Source: Zelopaecilomyces penicillatus (Eukaryota; Ascomycota; Sordariomycetes; Hypocreales; Pseudodiploosporaceae). Taken from it: a DNA stretch of 64,000 bases. This document shows positions 21,915 to 34,500 of the stretch, piece by piece. The stretch's first letter is position 1; every line of letters starts with the position of its first letter. A model generated the notes under the pieces. That model saw only the letters and a list, made by a program, of their open reading frames with translations, searched no databases and was not told the DNA's origin. Where the stretch lies: positions 4,650,001 through 4,714,000 of the forward strand of contig VCCP01000002.1 in assembly GCA_005765155.1 (NCBI GenBank), given 5' to 3'. The position numbers were made by a program, and so were the translations under genes.

Positions 21915-23447
21915 GGTGGTTGGTGGTGGAATAGCGAAAAGCTAATTATTGTCCGTTCTCACTCCTCCTCCGCTACAACCACAGTAAAGACTTAGTTGCT
22001 ACACATGCATACATGCACATATGCAGCTTGTTGGTATTACGCAGCTCTTGGTTGGTGTTTAGCAATGGGTGGATTTCTTTTTTCTTTTTTTTTTTTAATT
22101 TATTTCTCATTATGTTCTTGTTTTATGCTGTCCAACCTAGGTGTATGGAGTTGATGGATAAAAAAATTGTAAGAATTTGACGCGCCTTGAGAATACCTTA
22201 CACTTTCCTGGACTGCCAAAAACGCGTTTAGTGGGAAAACTCACGTCAGGAAAACACAAGAGAGCAGAACGAACGCCTGATCCTCACAAACAACCGTTTG
22301 ACAAAAAAGAATCCATTTACACATAGCACATCACCCCTAGAATTTGATGATTTACACGGTAAATTAATGATGTGACCACCTAATAGGGATGGAGAAATGG
22401 CCCAATTGAAAGTTTGGCTGGTACCACACAGGGCTGTCATGTCATTGTCGGCCAGTCTTCCTTGTGACGCGCGACGTCATCAGAAGTGTGGATGTAGAAG
22501 TACCAGATACCTTCTCAGGAGTGGGTACTGGTAGTGGTTTCAGAGTCAACTTGTGCTGCGAATGCGCAGGTTCGTGCTTTTAGTTCAGCGCTCTTTGGGC
22601 GCCGTGCAGGTTGCCAAGGGCTCTCTTATCCACTGTATTCTGTGCCAATGAGTAACTTACAGCACAGCAGCGCCCCCAACCTCCCCCGTAGCGTATGGAG
22701 CAGGTGGGACGTGCGGTCGCCTGAAGGTGGGCCTAGGCCCCCAAACCAATTGGACGTCGTCACTCCTCAATGCAAAGTACTCGCTACCTTGGCCTCCATC
22801 ATGTTAGTGCCTGGCCAGGTACCGTGTACGAACCCGGGGGAGGTCGTATTACCACGAACCAAAGGTCTGAAGTTATGCTGCCTCCCCCAGACCTTAACCT
22901 CTCCCCTCTCCTCCCTCCCCATCCATCCATCTACTCTGGTCTGGCCTTGCCTTTTAGCTCTCTCTACCTTTGCCGTGTTTAGTCTTGTGTCTCGCCTTTT
23001 GTCTTATTCTGCGCCATCATATGATAACTTGTTCACCCGTTCTGGACCAGGCACGGAATCCTACTTTAATCCGGTAGCCGCAGCCGCAGCCGCAGCCGCA
23101 GCCTTCTCCTCCATCGTCGGCATTTTGCCCAACAACATGCATCCCGCTTAGCCTTGCTGTGCAGTGGCTCATCACACCCCCCCAGACTTTGCCTTGCTTG
23201 CTCCGCCCCACGTTGCCCAGCCTTGCGAGCGTCCTCCTCTCCAGACAGACCCAACCTCACCGACGGTGTTGCGAGTAGCTCAACAGTAGCACTCTTGAGG
23301 AGACGCCGTGTTCACCTGATCTCGACACCTCTCTAGCCGCGTCTTCGACACCCGAAACTGTACGCCAGCTCAGTGTCTCGATACCAGCTCCGACACATAT
23401 CTCCTTATCCACTCTCTCGAGCTCCGAAGGAACTCTACAGAACCTCC
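21915..23447. other. Divergent intergenic region, 1.5 kb
   Basis: Between the WD40 gene (-) and the PQ-loop gene (+). It has an AT/T-rich part (22070-22150) and, from about 22650, a C/T-rich stretch typical of a fungal 5' region. A six-base GCAGCC-type repeat lies at 23077-23103 and makes a poly-Ala run in a spurious 205-codon frame (22534-23151). No gene supported. Confidence 0.5.
23077..23103. repeat. Hexanucleotide microsatellite (GCAGCC-type)
   Basis: About 4.5 tandem copies of a CCGCAG unit in the leader region of the PQ-loop gene. It explains the alanine run in the overlapping non-coding open frame. Confidence 0.85.
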
Positions 23448-24647
23448 ATGGATGCCTCGGTGCTGAGCAGCACCAAGTGTGAGGGCCTCAAAGCGCCCTC
23501 ATACTTGGAGCTGGTTGTTTCCATGTAGGATCTCTCCGTACCCACCCCTGGTCGACTCAATGTTTTTAGGAATTGTCAGTGCTAATGCCAGAACAGCTTT
23601 ATACTAGTTGGTCTCTTGATATCCTACCTCCCGCAGCACTATCGCATCATATCCAGAGGCACGGCCGAAGGAATCTCTCCTTATTTTGTTCTACTCGGAG
23701 TTACGTCCGCCACGGCTGGATTCGCCAACATCCTGACTGTGCCCCCCTCCCGTGAAGCTATTAGTTGTTGCAAAGAGCTCGAAACTTTTGAGTGTGCGGC
23801 TGGATTGCTCGGTGTAGCACAATTAGGCACACAATGGGTCTGTTTCGCAATCATGTATGCTTCGCTCTCTATCACTTCTGTCTATACAGCCTGCTAATTT
23901 CATAACCTCGACAGTCTCGTTTTGTTTCTCATTTTCTTCCGATATGGGCAGGCCAATGTTTCCCAAGAGGAGCTCGCCGGAGAGTCGCCTAGATGGCAGA
24001 TAGCTATGACGGTTGGCTTGCTCTGTGTTCTGCATGGCCTCGTAGTCATTATCGTCACGGGTGTCTTTACAATTGCTTTACCAGATCATCTCAACCTCTG
24101 GGCCAACTTCCTGGGAGTCATGGCGGCTGCACTGGCTTGCGTGCAGTATATACCGCAAATTTGGACTACATATCATCTGAAACATGTTGGCAGCCTGAGT
24201 ATTCCAATGATGTGTATTCAGACGCCCGGTGGCTATCTTTTTGCCGTTAGTCTCTACATGAGACTTGGTACAGCTGGCTGGAGCACGTGGGCAATCTATC
24301 TGCTGACAGCTACCATGCAAGGTGCTGTCCTAGGGATGGGCATCTACTTTGAGATTATGGCCAGGCGACAGGAAAGTCAAGTCAATATCTACGTTACCAG
24401 TGCACCTCAATCACCCACCGAGCGGCAAAACGCACCCCAACGCCCACCCGCCAATCGAACCTATTCCGAAGGCTGGGAGCGCGGTCTTCCTGGCCCTTTT
24501 ACGGGTCACCCGGAGAGGTATGCCGAGACGGAAGAGGATTTAGACGACATCCAAGAGCGGGAGGAGCGCGCAATAGCCAGAGAAAGCCAACCTTTGCTAC
24601 GACCTGGAGGTATCGGGAGCAACAAGGCGTATCACTCCACACATTAA
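23448..24647 (+). CDS. PQ-loop repeat membrane transporter
   Basis: Multi-pass protein of the PQ-loop (cystinosin/SWEET-related) superfamily, which includes vacuolar and lysosomal amino-acid exporters. Exons 23448-23524, 23597-23854 and 23915-24647 give about 355 aa. The first PQ motif is in ISYLPQHYRIISRGTAEGIS and the second in QYIPQIWTTYHLKHVGSLSI, each at the end of a hydrophobic helix, as the family requires. Further helices include LVLFLIFF, IAMTVGLLCVLHGLVVII and YLLTATMQGAVLGMGIYF. The hydrophilic C-terminus is Arg/Glu-rich. The start codon was chosen because the first exon joins in frame (LELVVS|IFILVGLL) to complete the first helix. Substrate and membrane are not determinable; vacuole or ER would be usual. 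Confidence 0.9.
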
Positions 24648-25908
24648 AACTGATCACCATCAGAGCTATCAGGCGTAACGGACGAAACCTGTCTGACTTG
24701 ACCTTGGGGACTTCAAATATTATTACGAATACACTTTTTCTTGTATCCACCCCACAAATTTGTTTCTGACCCCACAACCGTGTCCAACCATTCAGTCTGT
24801 TAGAGATGCCTCTACGAGGAGGTATAGATGAGTCAATAAGAACCTGTGTAATTTGATATATTTATACTATGGGTATCTGCATGGGACCTGCACTAGAAAA
24901 TAAAACACTATTGGATGAAACGAGCTCCTCACTAGGTGCAGCAGGGGGCATTGCCTTGCATGCACAAGAAGCTTGGATGCGAGAGTAAACTGCAGCCCCT
25001 GATTATCCCGTGTTGCGATGACTCACAGTAGTTGGACGACCAACAGTACATGCCGGATTCCTAATTTCGGGCCCACGTTCCGTCTGATAGACATTGATCA
25101 GGTTCCCATCTGCTCATAAGTAAGCTAAGAGAACAGACACAACGAGCTCCATTTCTCCATTTTTTATCTGTATGTAATGCTCTTTGAAGGGGTACAACGG
25201 CCGAACAAGAGCCATTACTAGTGTGCATTGTTTGAGCTGCCGTTTTTGCTAGAGCCATTTCCTAGCGATTGAGCTCACAGGTAATGGCTACATAATGCTA
25301 AAATTGTCTGATATTTCTTGTAATGGCTTATATTTGCACTTGTTGCTATATACATCATGAGGAATGCCTCCTTCGCATCATCAGTCGAGTATTACTGGCC
25401 CACACTTTCAGGCTGATGACTCGCAGCTGCGGCCAGCAACCCCATCCAGCGTAAACCCGGGCAGCTAAACCCAGGTGCTGCACGGGCCAATACTTGTCCC
25501 CTCATGGCTTGCGATCAGCGTCTGATTGGCCGCAGAAGTAGTCACCGAGGCCCTGACGCACAACTGCGGTTCCGCTAGACATTCCTGGGGGCGGCGGCCG
25601 GGGGACGCTGATAGTGGAGTTGGTGACTTATGGTGATTATGGGGGAATTGGGGGCGCCTTGCTCTGGCTGTGACACATACTGCTAATCTGCCTATCAGCT
25701 CTCGCTGTTGGGATATGACGCCTCCTGTCATCTTCTCCTCCCATCCCCCCGTCTTGATCCTAATCTTGTCTTCCTCCTAGTTGTGACTTCTTGTGTGCTT
25801 CTTTCTGCGGTATTGTTCCTCCTCGTTTTGCCTCTTGTACCAGCTTCATTCAGTCCAATTCAGCTCCGGCCAAACTCCGCCCAGCTCGGGATCCTCGAAT
25901 ATTACATC
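24648..25908. other. Intergenic region
   Basis: About 1.26 kb between the tandem PQ-loop and R3H genes. AT-rich 3' flank (24650-25400), then a GC-rich stretch and a C/T-rich leader before 25909. No coding region or notable repeat supported. Confidence 0.5.
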
Positions 25909-27169
25909 ATGGCCATCCGCAGCCCAGCTCCGCCACCTCCCGAGGGACCTACGTCGAACAATGCCACAGGCAACGTTCAGACGACATCCGCTTCGCACAC
26001 CACGAACGCGGGCATTGATATAGATGCATGGACTGTGTCGGCACTTCAGTCGCTCAGTGTCTCACCCATTGCCCTCGGCACCGGAACCCCGCTATCCATC
26101 CCCATTGACGAGCTCGCCACACCGAAGCCACCACGCAAGCAGAAGGAACAGGTTGTTGCGTTTGACGGCGAGCCCGCCGAGTATGCACCTCGCAGGCCGT
26201 TGTCCCGTCGTGACAGCCAGAAGCACCGCGAGGATCTTCTGAAGGGCAAAGAAGGCAGCCGCCAGCGCCGCCGCTGGGAGAATGGTACTGTGGTGGCCCC
26301 TCCAAAACGCTCCTCCTCTCTGTTCTCTTGTCAATGGAAACCCGCAGTGATTGCTGACCAAAGTTGGCCTCCTCTGGCCTTGAACGCGAAATTTAGATCG
26401 TCTCATGCATGTTCCCAATGTGCAGCCTCCTGAACCGGTCGATTGGGAAGTCCATCCCACACATCCAATCCACCACGTACCATACCAATTAGCTCAGTTC
26501 TGGGACCGCGGGGTCCGCGAGCGGGTCGAGGACAAGACGGCAAAGCTGCAGGCAGCACGCAAGCGGCAACAGCTCAAGGTCGGCAGTGCTACAGGGCTTG
26601 GTATCGGCGAGGTGCCACGGGATCTGAGGGAGACGGCAAAGCGCAGTCCCGTCATCAGGAGCTGGGTCAAGGCCCTTGAGGAGCCTGTGCGGCAGTTCCT
26701 TATCAATGAACGTGAGCGCCGAAAAGAGGAAGAGGACAGTGCGGCAGAGGATATGGACTCTGAGGATGAGGAGATTGTCTTTGTGGGTCGCAATGGCGCG
26801 ATGAGAGAGCTGCAGGAGAAGGGGGCGCGGTATCGGATGGCTCGGCGAGAGGTGTCACACCAGACCGTCGATTCCGGTCTAGTATTTGACTCCTTTGGCA
26901 ATGACGAAAGTGCTGCCTTTAAGTGAGACGTCCTACTTTCCCTCTCTGAGTAATGAGAAAGGAAGGACATACTGGAGCTAACATTAACTGTCTTCATTAG
27001 GCGCTGGCTCACACACTCCATCTCGGATTATTATGGCCTCGCATCCCGATCCGTCACTATCGCCAACTCATCGCAGAGGGTTGTCTACGTCGGTCTCAAG
27101 CCAGTACAGAAGCAGCGGACAGCACCTCCACTTCAGAGATTATCGCGACCCCTGTGGGAGCTATGCTGA
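25909..27169 (+). CDS. R3H-domain protein with R3H-associated N-terminal domain
   Basis: Exons 25909-26284, 26397-26922 and 27001-27169 give about 356 aa. The N-terminus is Pro/Ser/Thr-rich, followed by a segment typical of the R3H-associated domain (RRPLSRRDSQKHREDLLKG then RRRWENDRLMHVPNVQPPEP). The middle has a Lys/Arg/Glu coiled region and an acidic stretch (EEEDSAAEDMDSEDEE). The last exon supplies the R3H motif itself, KRWLTHSISDYYGL, then QRVVYVGLKP. R3H domains bind single-stranded nucleic acid, so an RNA- or ssDNA-linked role is likely; the specific target is unknown. The split of the R3H motif from its N-terminal partner by an intron is supported by exact frame restoration. Confidence 0.88.
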
Positions 27170-27427
27170 GCTGGCGCGTTGCAAAGTAACCGCATCGTTG
27201 TCTGTTTGTCAGCATTTCGAGGTAACGGCAACCACATACATCTTTTCAACGCAAGTGCCATGATACATGACAGCATGATTTTCTATTTCTCAAACACAAC
27301 TCTATTCGAATATCACACTTACACGTAGATATGTGGTATTTCTAACAACGTCTGGATACCAGTAAGCGTACACACTGTGTGCCACAAGCGATGCCGTGGT
27401 TCGTGATATTTTGCCAAACAACATCAA

Positions 27428-30242
27428 CTAGTTGTTTTTCTTGTAGACCGGTTTCCCCTCTCTATTTGCCAAATATTGCAGGTTTATCGCCTTGTCTGGA
27501 GCCTTAGATGTCATTCCATTGTTGTTCCAATTTAGATCCAAAACTGCACTACTTGCCCTCAAGACACGCTCTCCTCCAAGGAGTTTTGCATATTTTGAGA
27601 TTCGCTCCGAGAGGGGCATGACTAGGAACGCTGTCAGCCCTGAAGCGCCAGCTTGTTCATATAGTGTCTTGGATATGATTTGCGCAGCAAGTATATTCAT
27701 GCCAGCTTGTCGCAGAAATACCTCCCAAGTTGTCTCGCTCGTCGTTGGAAAACGCCCAAGAGCAAAAGACTGAGACGAATAACGGCACATCAGTGACAAG
27801 ATCCATTTGGCCATGGTGCCATCGCTTCCAGGAACCAAGTATACACTTGCTCCAACTTCTGATTCAATGACAGAGAAATGAACAAAGTCTGTAAATGCCA
27901 TCGCATCGGAATGAACTAGTTGGCCAGTGAATTCCCCATCTGGATTTGACTCTGATACTAGTACAATCAGTGTTTCGTATTTCATGCCTACTTTTCGAAC
28001 GCGCTCCCTTAATGGAGTCAATTTCTTAGAACCGGGGAGAGAACGTTGTTTAACTTTGAGAATGCTGGTAATGATAATCCCTACGGCCGGAGTCAGGGAA
28101 ATGTCTGCCTCAAATGCCAGGGTCGAACCCCCTGTTTCATGCTGTGCCTTTCCGGGTAACCATGCCAGAGTGTTTTGTAGAGAATAGTCTTTGTCAATTA
28201 AGTTTTCTGAAGACCAGGCTGTCTCCAAAAAATGCAGGATTTCTCTTGAGAGACGCAAAGAAAACATGTATACACCTTTCTCTGCGGGTATAACCCTTTC
28301 AGGAGCCAAGGCTGGTACCATTATCTGATGAGGTTCCCGCACCGCAGGCTGGTGTTGGGATATCGAGATATCGGTTCTTCTTTTCAAGGTTGGGTTGATC
28401 TTAATTATCTGTTTTGAATCTGACTGATTTGATTCAGCAATTCGAGGTCTTTTGATGGCACGCAGCTCCATGAAGCTCGACAGGAGACTGCTGGTGGCAC
28501 TTGTGTCATATGCTTTTGGCAAAGCACCGGTCGGAGCAGCAGTGGCCTTTCTGCGAAGGCTAGGCAGGAAGCTTGACCAGTCATTATCTTTTGTAGAATC
28601 TAGTTGGTGGATCTTAATGGAGTCAGTACTTTTGGCTGCCTCTAGTTGCGGCTCTATTTCCATGAGTGAGTTTGCATCGGTTTCGAGTTCTACCTCCATA
28701 GATTCAATCTCCTCATCACCAACGAGGTGCAGTATGACCAAGTTTGACTTCAACTGGATGTAGTCAGAACTGCTGCTGAGCTCTTCTGTTGCATCTGTCA
28801 TAAGAAGTCGGCGGCTTGAGGGCCCAAGTTGCTCCAGCTTCTCGCCCATATCTACAACAGCCCTTCCTCTAGGATATGGCATCCACTTCAACTCTCTAGC
28901 AGATTGTGTGTCCAGTGCGGCGAGTGGAACGGCGAACAGATCACGCTTGCTTTCACGTAACCATGAAAAATGCTGCCTTGAACTTGAGCACTCGACCAAC
29001 CACTCCGGTTGTGAGATGTTGAAGTCTAGAATTGGGACATGAAGTCTTGAAATGGAATCAGAAGGATACAATCGTTCTTGTTGAGCCAGATTGTCTGCTC
29101 GAGATTGGCGCTCTTCCAAAACAGCCGTGAATGCCGCCTCAAAATAAGTTTCTTCGCCATCGAAGTTGAGAGTTGCTTCTGCCTCACATGAAACAATAGG
29201 TATGCAAGAGCCATCTATTATTTTCTCTTCACAAATGGTATCAGAGCTTGTCAAAACGATAGGAAGATCCAGTTTATTATCTTGCGAAGCCTGGAGGTCA
29301 AATTTTAAGTATTCGGGCATCTCTTGAGCAGGTGATGTAACTGGTGAGTCAGGGGCTCCCTTTGGTTCCGATTCCAGAAGAGCTATTTGAAGCAGCTGAG
29401 TACAATCATCGGTAGGGCTACTAGGTTCAGATACAACATCCACAATTGTCCCATCATTTTGGGGTATAAATGGCGATGAATCATCAGAGATCGGGGACAG
29501 AGGTGGAGATATTGGTCCTGGGTAGTGATAACTTGACTAGTCTAAATTAGTTGCTAACTTACATATGAGTGGGATGGGTTCTCAACTGAACTGATCTTAC
29601 AATTGTGGGTTTGTCATGGCGTTTAGACCAAACATCGCCTGATATTATACTCTGCGAGCTGGTCACCTCCTGTGCGAGTTGGACATTTCTTTCAGAATAA
29701 TCCAAACTTTCACGATCCACTTCTCGTTGTAGCAGTAGTTGTAGTCGGTGAGAATTTGGAGGAAACGAGAGTCCCTCATCCCTGTCTACTCTTACCGGGG
29801 CAAGAGGAAGCCAGTGCTCAGATGGATGGCAATTTAGCTTCTCTGTAATAGCTTGCAAATATTCTTCAACATCCGATTGATGGACGGACCCTAAGTCTAA
29901 TATCTCCTCAGAGTTGAGAAGGCTCTGAGGTAAACATGATACTGGTAGCAGTGAGGTATGTTTTCCCGTCAAATCAGCCAGATGGACTGTGAATTCCAGC
30001 TCGGGGGGTTGATGTTGCACAAAATCTAAGCTGAGGCTCTCGGATGGAACTTGTGCGAAAGGAAGTGAGCCTGTTCGCAAACCGCTTTGTGGCACCAGCC
30101 CATCCAACCCTGTCTCTTGAATAGTGTCGTGAAGGTGCAAGACGCACGAGGAAAAACGAAAAGGAAAAGCTCGGTGGTCATGAAGACATTCTTTAAGTTG
30201 GCCATAGTCGATGGTGTTGTCTGTTACATCTGTTGTTTGCAT
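27428..30242 (-). CDS. Large DUF7102-type protein with XPF-like/HhH C-terminus; candidate Zip2/SHOC1
   Basis: Exons 30242-29601 and 29536-27428 with a 64-nt phase-0 intron (donor GTAAGA, acceptor ACTAG, AACTAAT branch-like element) give about 916 aa. The N-terminal 600 residues are acidic and poorly conserved. From about residue 630 an ordered domain begins (GVYMFSLRLSREILHFLE), with VGIIITSILKVKQRSLPG, KVGMKYETLIVLVSES and LVPGSDGTMAKWILSLMCRY, resembling an inactive XPF nuclease core. It ends in a helix-hairpin-helix-like segment (TWEVFLRQAGMNILAAQII then LSERISKYAKLLGGERVL). Fungal proteins with this end carry DUF7102. XPF core plus HhH without catalytic residues is the layout of meiotic Zip2/SHOC1, so a crossover role is possible but inferred. 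Further upstream coding sequence up to about 30448 is not excluded. Confidence 0.7.
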
Positions 30243-31568
30243 TTGGCTAGCTTTATAGAAACAGTTGACGGTGGGATCCTGGGTAGATGCTTGGTTGATT
30301 TGACATGCGGCCTTGAGTCATGTAGTAAGAGGCTGGGTTGGTCAGTAAGGTAGGCTTGATTTAAAGCATCGTGAAAGAGGGGGGGATCCTGATTGAGATG
30401 CAGGCACGATGGGCTGACGAGTGTTTGAGGAAGGAATGAACAGGTCATAGGATTGTGGGAGCATCCAGCAAGCAGAACAATTATCTTGACAGGGAATTTG
30501 CTGTAAAACGTAGTGAATGAATGCTCTGAAAATACTGCAGACAGGGAACTTGAGGGCCAATTGATTGATCTTTATGCAAGCAACGATATATTGACGCTAC
30601 GAAGTTGGTTTTCTTGAGTTGCTGCTCGGGCAGGCTGCAGCCATGTCCTAAATCCGAAGGTCAGACATGTGGCCTCCAAAAAACACACGACTTCATAACG
30701 CACATATTAACACAAATCATTATTCCCTGTTCGTCTATTTTGGCACTAGAGAAATCTTCTTTCCCACGCTTCCTTTGGGTTTTGATATCTTCTTCTTAGA
30801 ATCCACTTTGAACAAGCCCTCGCGGGCTAAAGACTTTTTCACAGTAGCGAGGCCGATGGACACAGGAATTGACGTAACCAGATCTTTATTTGTGATATTG
30901 GCGTCCTGTAGCACCGTACGCTTCAATGCACGAATCTTCCTAGACGAAAGCTTCTTAGGACGCCCTGATCTAGGGGAAACCTTGAATTCGCCGGTTGTGT
31001 TGAACTTTTGCATTATCCTCGAAACAGACTGTCTTGAGACGCCAAAATCGGCCGCAGCACCGGCCTGACTTTGGTCCTAGTTTACAGCAGCTATAATGGC
31101 CGCACGCGCTTCATTTGAAAGCTGGCCATGTTTCTCACGATGACCGGATAGTAAAAGACCGAACTCCCTTTGCTTGGACACCATACCACAAAGTTGCATG
31201 TACCTATATAAAGAACGGGGTTGCTGGGTAGGAGGTTCAATGGTTCGAGAAATGTTGACGCGACATGAAATTCGTCAAGAGTGCTCACAAGGTACGTACA
31301 CTGACTGCAGCGGACTTATCAGTGGCAAATCCGTTGTTGCCCCGCCTGAGGTTGCTGGTGAGCATGCTGAGAGCCCGCCGAAACTGTCTCCACGCTGCTA
31401 ACTCCGGCTGCGTCACGTCCAGGGCAGTTACTTTCGACATCGCCCCATTGACACTCCGCTCAATCTTCAAGCGACGATATGAAGTGAGCTTTCTGCGGAG
31501 CTCTCTATGGGAGCCACCTACTAGTATCGACCGTCTCATTCCCGCGCCTGAACTGATAGCTCCAAACC
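30243..31568. other. Divergent intergenic region holding a dead transposon fragment
   Basis: Between the Zip2-like candidate (-) and DDB1 (+). Apart from the Tc1/mariner fragment at 30735-31184, nothing coding is supported. The minus-strand open frame 30224-30448 overlaps the start of the candidate gene in another frame and could be an upstream exon, but no clean splice pair was found. The 380 bp directly before 31569 should contain the DDB1 promoter. Confidence 0.5.
30735..31184 (-). mobile_element. Tc1/mariner-type transposase, N-terminal fragment (pseudogene)
   Basis: Reading from 31184, one frame gives about 149 codons with an in-frame TAG at 31077-31079. The segment contains two helix-turn-helix units typical of Tc1-like transposases: SQAGAAADFGVSRQSVSRIM and, after a GRPKKLSSRK linker, ITNKDLVTSIPVSI...TVKKSL. 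The GRPK-type AT-hook between the two units is characteristic. The catalytic DDE/DDD half is absent: the frame ends at 30735 and nothing similar follows. Clear terminal inverted repeats were not found. The element is non-functional and sits in the shared promoter region of the Zip2-like gene and DDB1. Confidence 0.8.
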
Positions 31569-34500
31569 ATGGCGTACGTTACGCCAGTCCACAAGCCGAC
31601 AAGCATTCGCCATGCTCTGCGGATCAAGATTCTGTCGCCTGACGTGGAGGACCTTGTTGTCGCGTAAGTTCATACTGGGCTTTGGGATCTATCTCTAGAA
31701 CTTCCGGTGCGAGTTACTAAAGAACAGCCCTACAGAAAAGCCAATCGGCTTGAAATATGGCGAGTCAACGAGGATGGCATGACATGCCTCCACACAAAAG
31801 TCATCTATGGTACGATAGCCATGCTCCAACGGCTGCAGCCAAAAGATTCCGATCTCGACCTGCTCTTTATCGGTACCGACCGTCTACAATACTTCAACGT
31901 CTCTTGGAACCATGAGACTGGTCAACTGGATACAGTCGAACAGACTATAGAAGACACAGCCGAACCCTACATGCGACAGTCGCAGAGCCAGAATAAATGC
32001 CTTGTGGACCCGACGGGCAGATTTATGGCCATGCATCTATGGGAAGGGGTGTTGAACGTCTTTCGCCTCCCCGTTCGAAGAGGAACAACTATGAAGTTGG
32101 AAGTTCTAGATCAAGTCAGACTCACCGAGCTGTGGATGAAGGCCAGCGCTTTTCTGCATAGTCGGACTGGTCACCCTGAAATTGCGTTTTTATACAAGAC
32201 ACAGCTTGATCAAGAAGAAGCACGAATAGCCATCTATAGGTTGACCAAGGACGACAAAGGCAGTGATGTTTCGAAATTTGATCCTCACAGGGATAGGAAG
32301 CTAGACATTGCTATTCCAGACCCATACGCCTCCATGTTAATTCCAGTCCCGGTTTTTGAAGAAAAGCGTTATCATGTGCGCAATAACGAGGGCGCGAGGC
32401 CCCATCTTGGTGGCATCCTTGTTGTCGGAGAAACGCTTTTGACTTATTTTGATAGTCTGACGTATACAAGTGTCTCGTCTGGCTTGAAAGACCCCAAGAT
32501 TTACGTTGCGTGGGCGGAGTATGATGGAACTCACTACTTTCTCTCGGATGATTACGGGCGCCTAGATCTTTTGACAATTCAGACGACGAATGAAGTAACA
32601 GGCGTTGTAGTTACTGGTATGGAAGTTCGGCCAATTGCACTTGAGGACTCGAGCTCTCTTACCTCAAGAGCATCTAGTCTAGTCTATATGGGCGATGACA
32701 TGCTCTTCGTAGGCTCACATCATGGCGATTCCCAGCTCATTAGAGTCGATGTTGAGTCACAGAAAATGACAATAGTAAAAGTGCTGTCCAACAACGCGCC
32801 GATAATGGATTTCACGATAATGGATATGGGGAATAGGGACGGTGACACTCATTCCGGAAACGCGTTTTCATCTGGACAGGCCAGAATTGTGGCTGGCTGC
32901 GGAGCTTACCAAGACGGAAGCTTACGAAGTATTCGGAGTGGTGTTGGTCTCGAGGACCGAGGCATTCTTGACGAGGTGGAGGGGACAAGGGGCCTCTTCA
33001 CTTTGCACTCCGGTGAATCTGACTTGGCAGATACTTTGGTCATCTCCTCTATCGCTGGAACTCGAGTTCTGTCGTTTGATGGGGACAGCATCGAAGAAGT
33101 ATATTCATTTCAAGGCTTGGACCTCGACTCCGAGACACTACTGGCAACAAATCTACCCAATGGATTACTTCTCCAAGTCACGCCACGTTCTGTTACTCTG
33201 TTGGAACCTGAGGGCTGTGTTGCCGTATCCGTATGGGAACCTCCGATTGGGAAAACGATTACAGCCGCATCTGCAAATAGTAAATGGGCCTTGCTCTCTG
33301 TGGATGGCGCAGTTCTAGTCTCATTGAGCTTGCTCCATGGCTTGAAGGCAGTAAGTCAGAACGCGGAGCAGAGCTCCATGTCTGGACAGCCGGATCAGAT
33401 TTCTTGTTTACATGCCGCACGGTACCCAGAAGATCTGGGTGTGGTCGGGTGGTGGAACACGGGCACAATCTCTATTGTCGATTTGTCTTCCTTGAAGCCT
33501 CTCCATGGCGAGTCCCTCCGGCAGACTGACGACAGTGCATCGGTTCCCCGAGATATTGCGCTGGTTCAGTTGCATCCAGCAGACAATGCGGGCCCCACGC
33601 TGCTAGTTGCCTTGGAAGATGGAAACGTTGTTAGCTTTAACGTGTCTGTGAAAGGATTTGCAGTTTCGGGACGAAAAACCGTCACACTTGGGAGCAGTCC
33701 CGCTAGGCTTCATATTTTGCCCCAGGATGATGGCACATGCGATGTGTTTGCAACGACAGAACATGCAAGCTTGATATACAGCGCTGAGGGAAGAGTGATC
33801 TATTCCGCAACAACAGCAGATGATGCTACATATGTCGCACCGTTTAACTCGGAGGCATTCCCAGACTCTGTCGTTGTTGCAACAGATAGTCATGTGCGAA
33901 TATGTTATATCGATAGAGAACGGTTGACGCATGTCAAGTCCTTACCTATGCGCGAGACTGTTCGCCGAGTTGCGTACTCGCCAGGGTTAAAAGCCTTCGG
34001 TCTAGGTTGCGTTAAAAAAGAGCTAGTTCAAAATGAAGAAGTAATCACGAGCACAGTCAAACTAGTGGATGAGATTATCTTTCAAGAACTGGGAAAGCCA
34101 TTCGTGCTGGATGCATCGAATTCGCTGGAGCTAGTCGAATGTGTTATCCGTGCAGAGCTTTTGGATAGCAATGGTAACGCCGCTGAACGATTCATTGTCG
34201 GTACTAGTTTCATAGCTGATGCCGAGTCTGGAGATCAACAAGACACGCGAGGAAGAATACTTGTTCTTGGAGTTGACGAAGATCGCCAGTTGTATCAGAT
34301 TCTTTCGCACAACCTGAAAGGCGTGTGTCGGTGTCTCGGCACCATGGATGGACGCATCGTGGCTGGATTGTCTAAAACAGTTGTTGTGTATAGCTATACT
34401 GAAGACACATCGGTTTCGGGCTCGCTAGAGAAGCTGGCAGCTTATCGGCCTGCTTCGTTCCCTGTCGATCTTGATATATCAGGACACACAATCGGGATTG

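Noticed and set aside
22534..23151. 205-codon plus-strand frame upstream of the PQ-loop gene
   Set aside because: Its poly-Ala run is a hexanucleotide repeat, the remainder is low complexity, and it lies in a leader region.
29519..29562. Alternative 44-nt intron (GTAAGT...CAG) in the Zip2-like candidate
   Set aside because: It is too short and breaks the frame of the downstream exon; the 64-nt intron 29537-29600 is phase 0 and keeps the frame open.
31225..31250. GGTTCAATGGTTCGAGA, resembling a tRNA T-arm
   Set aside because: No matching acceptor, D- or anticodon stems are found around it.
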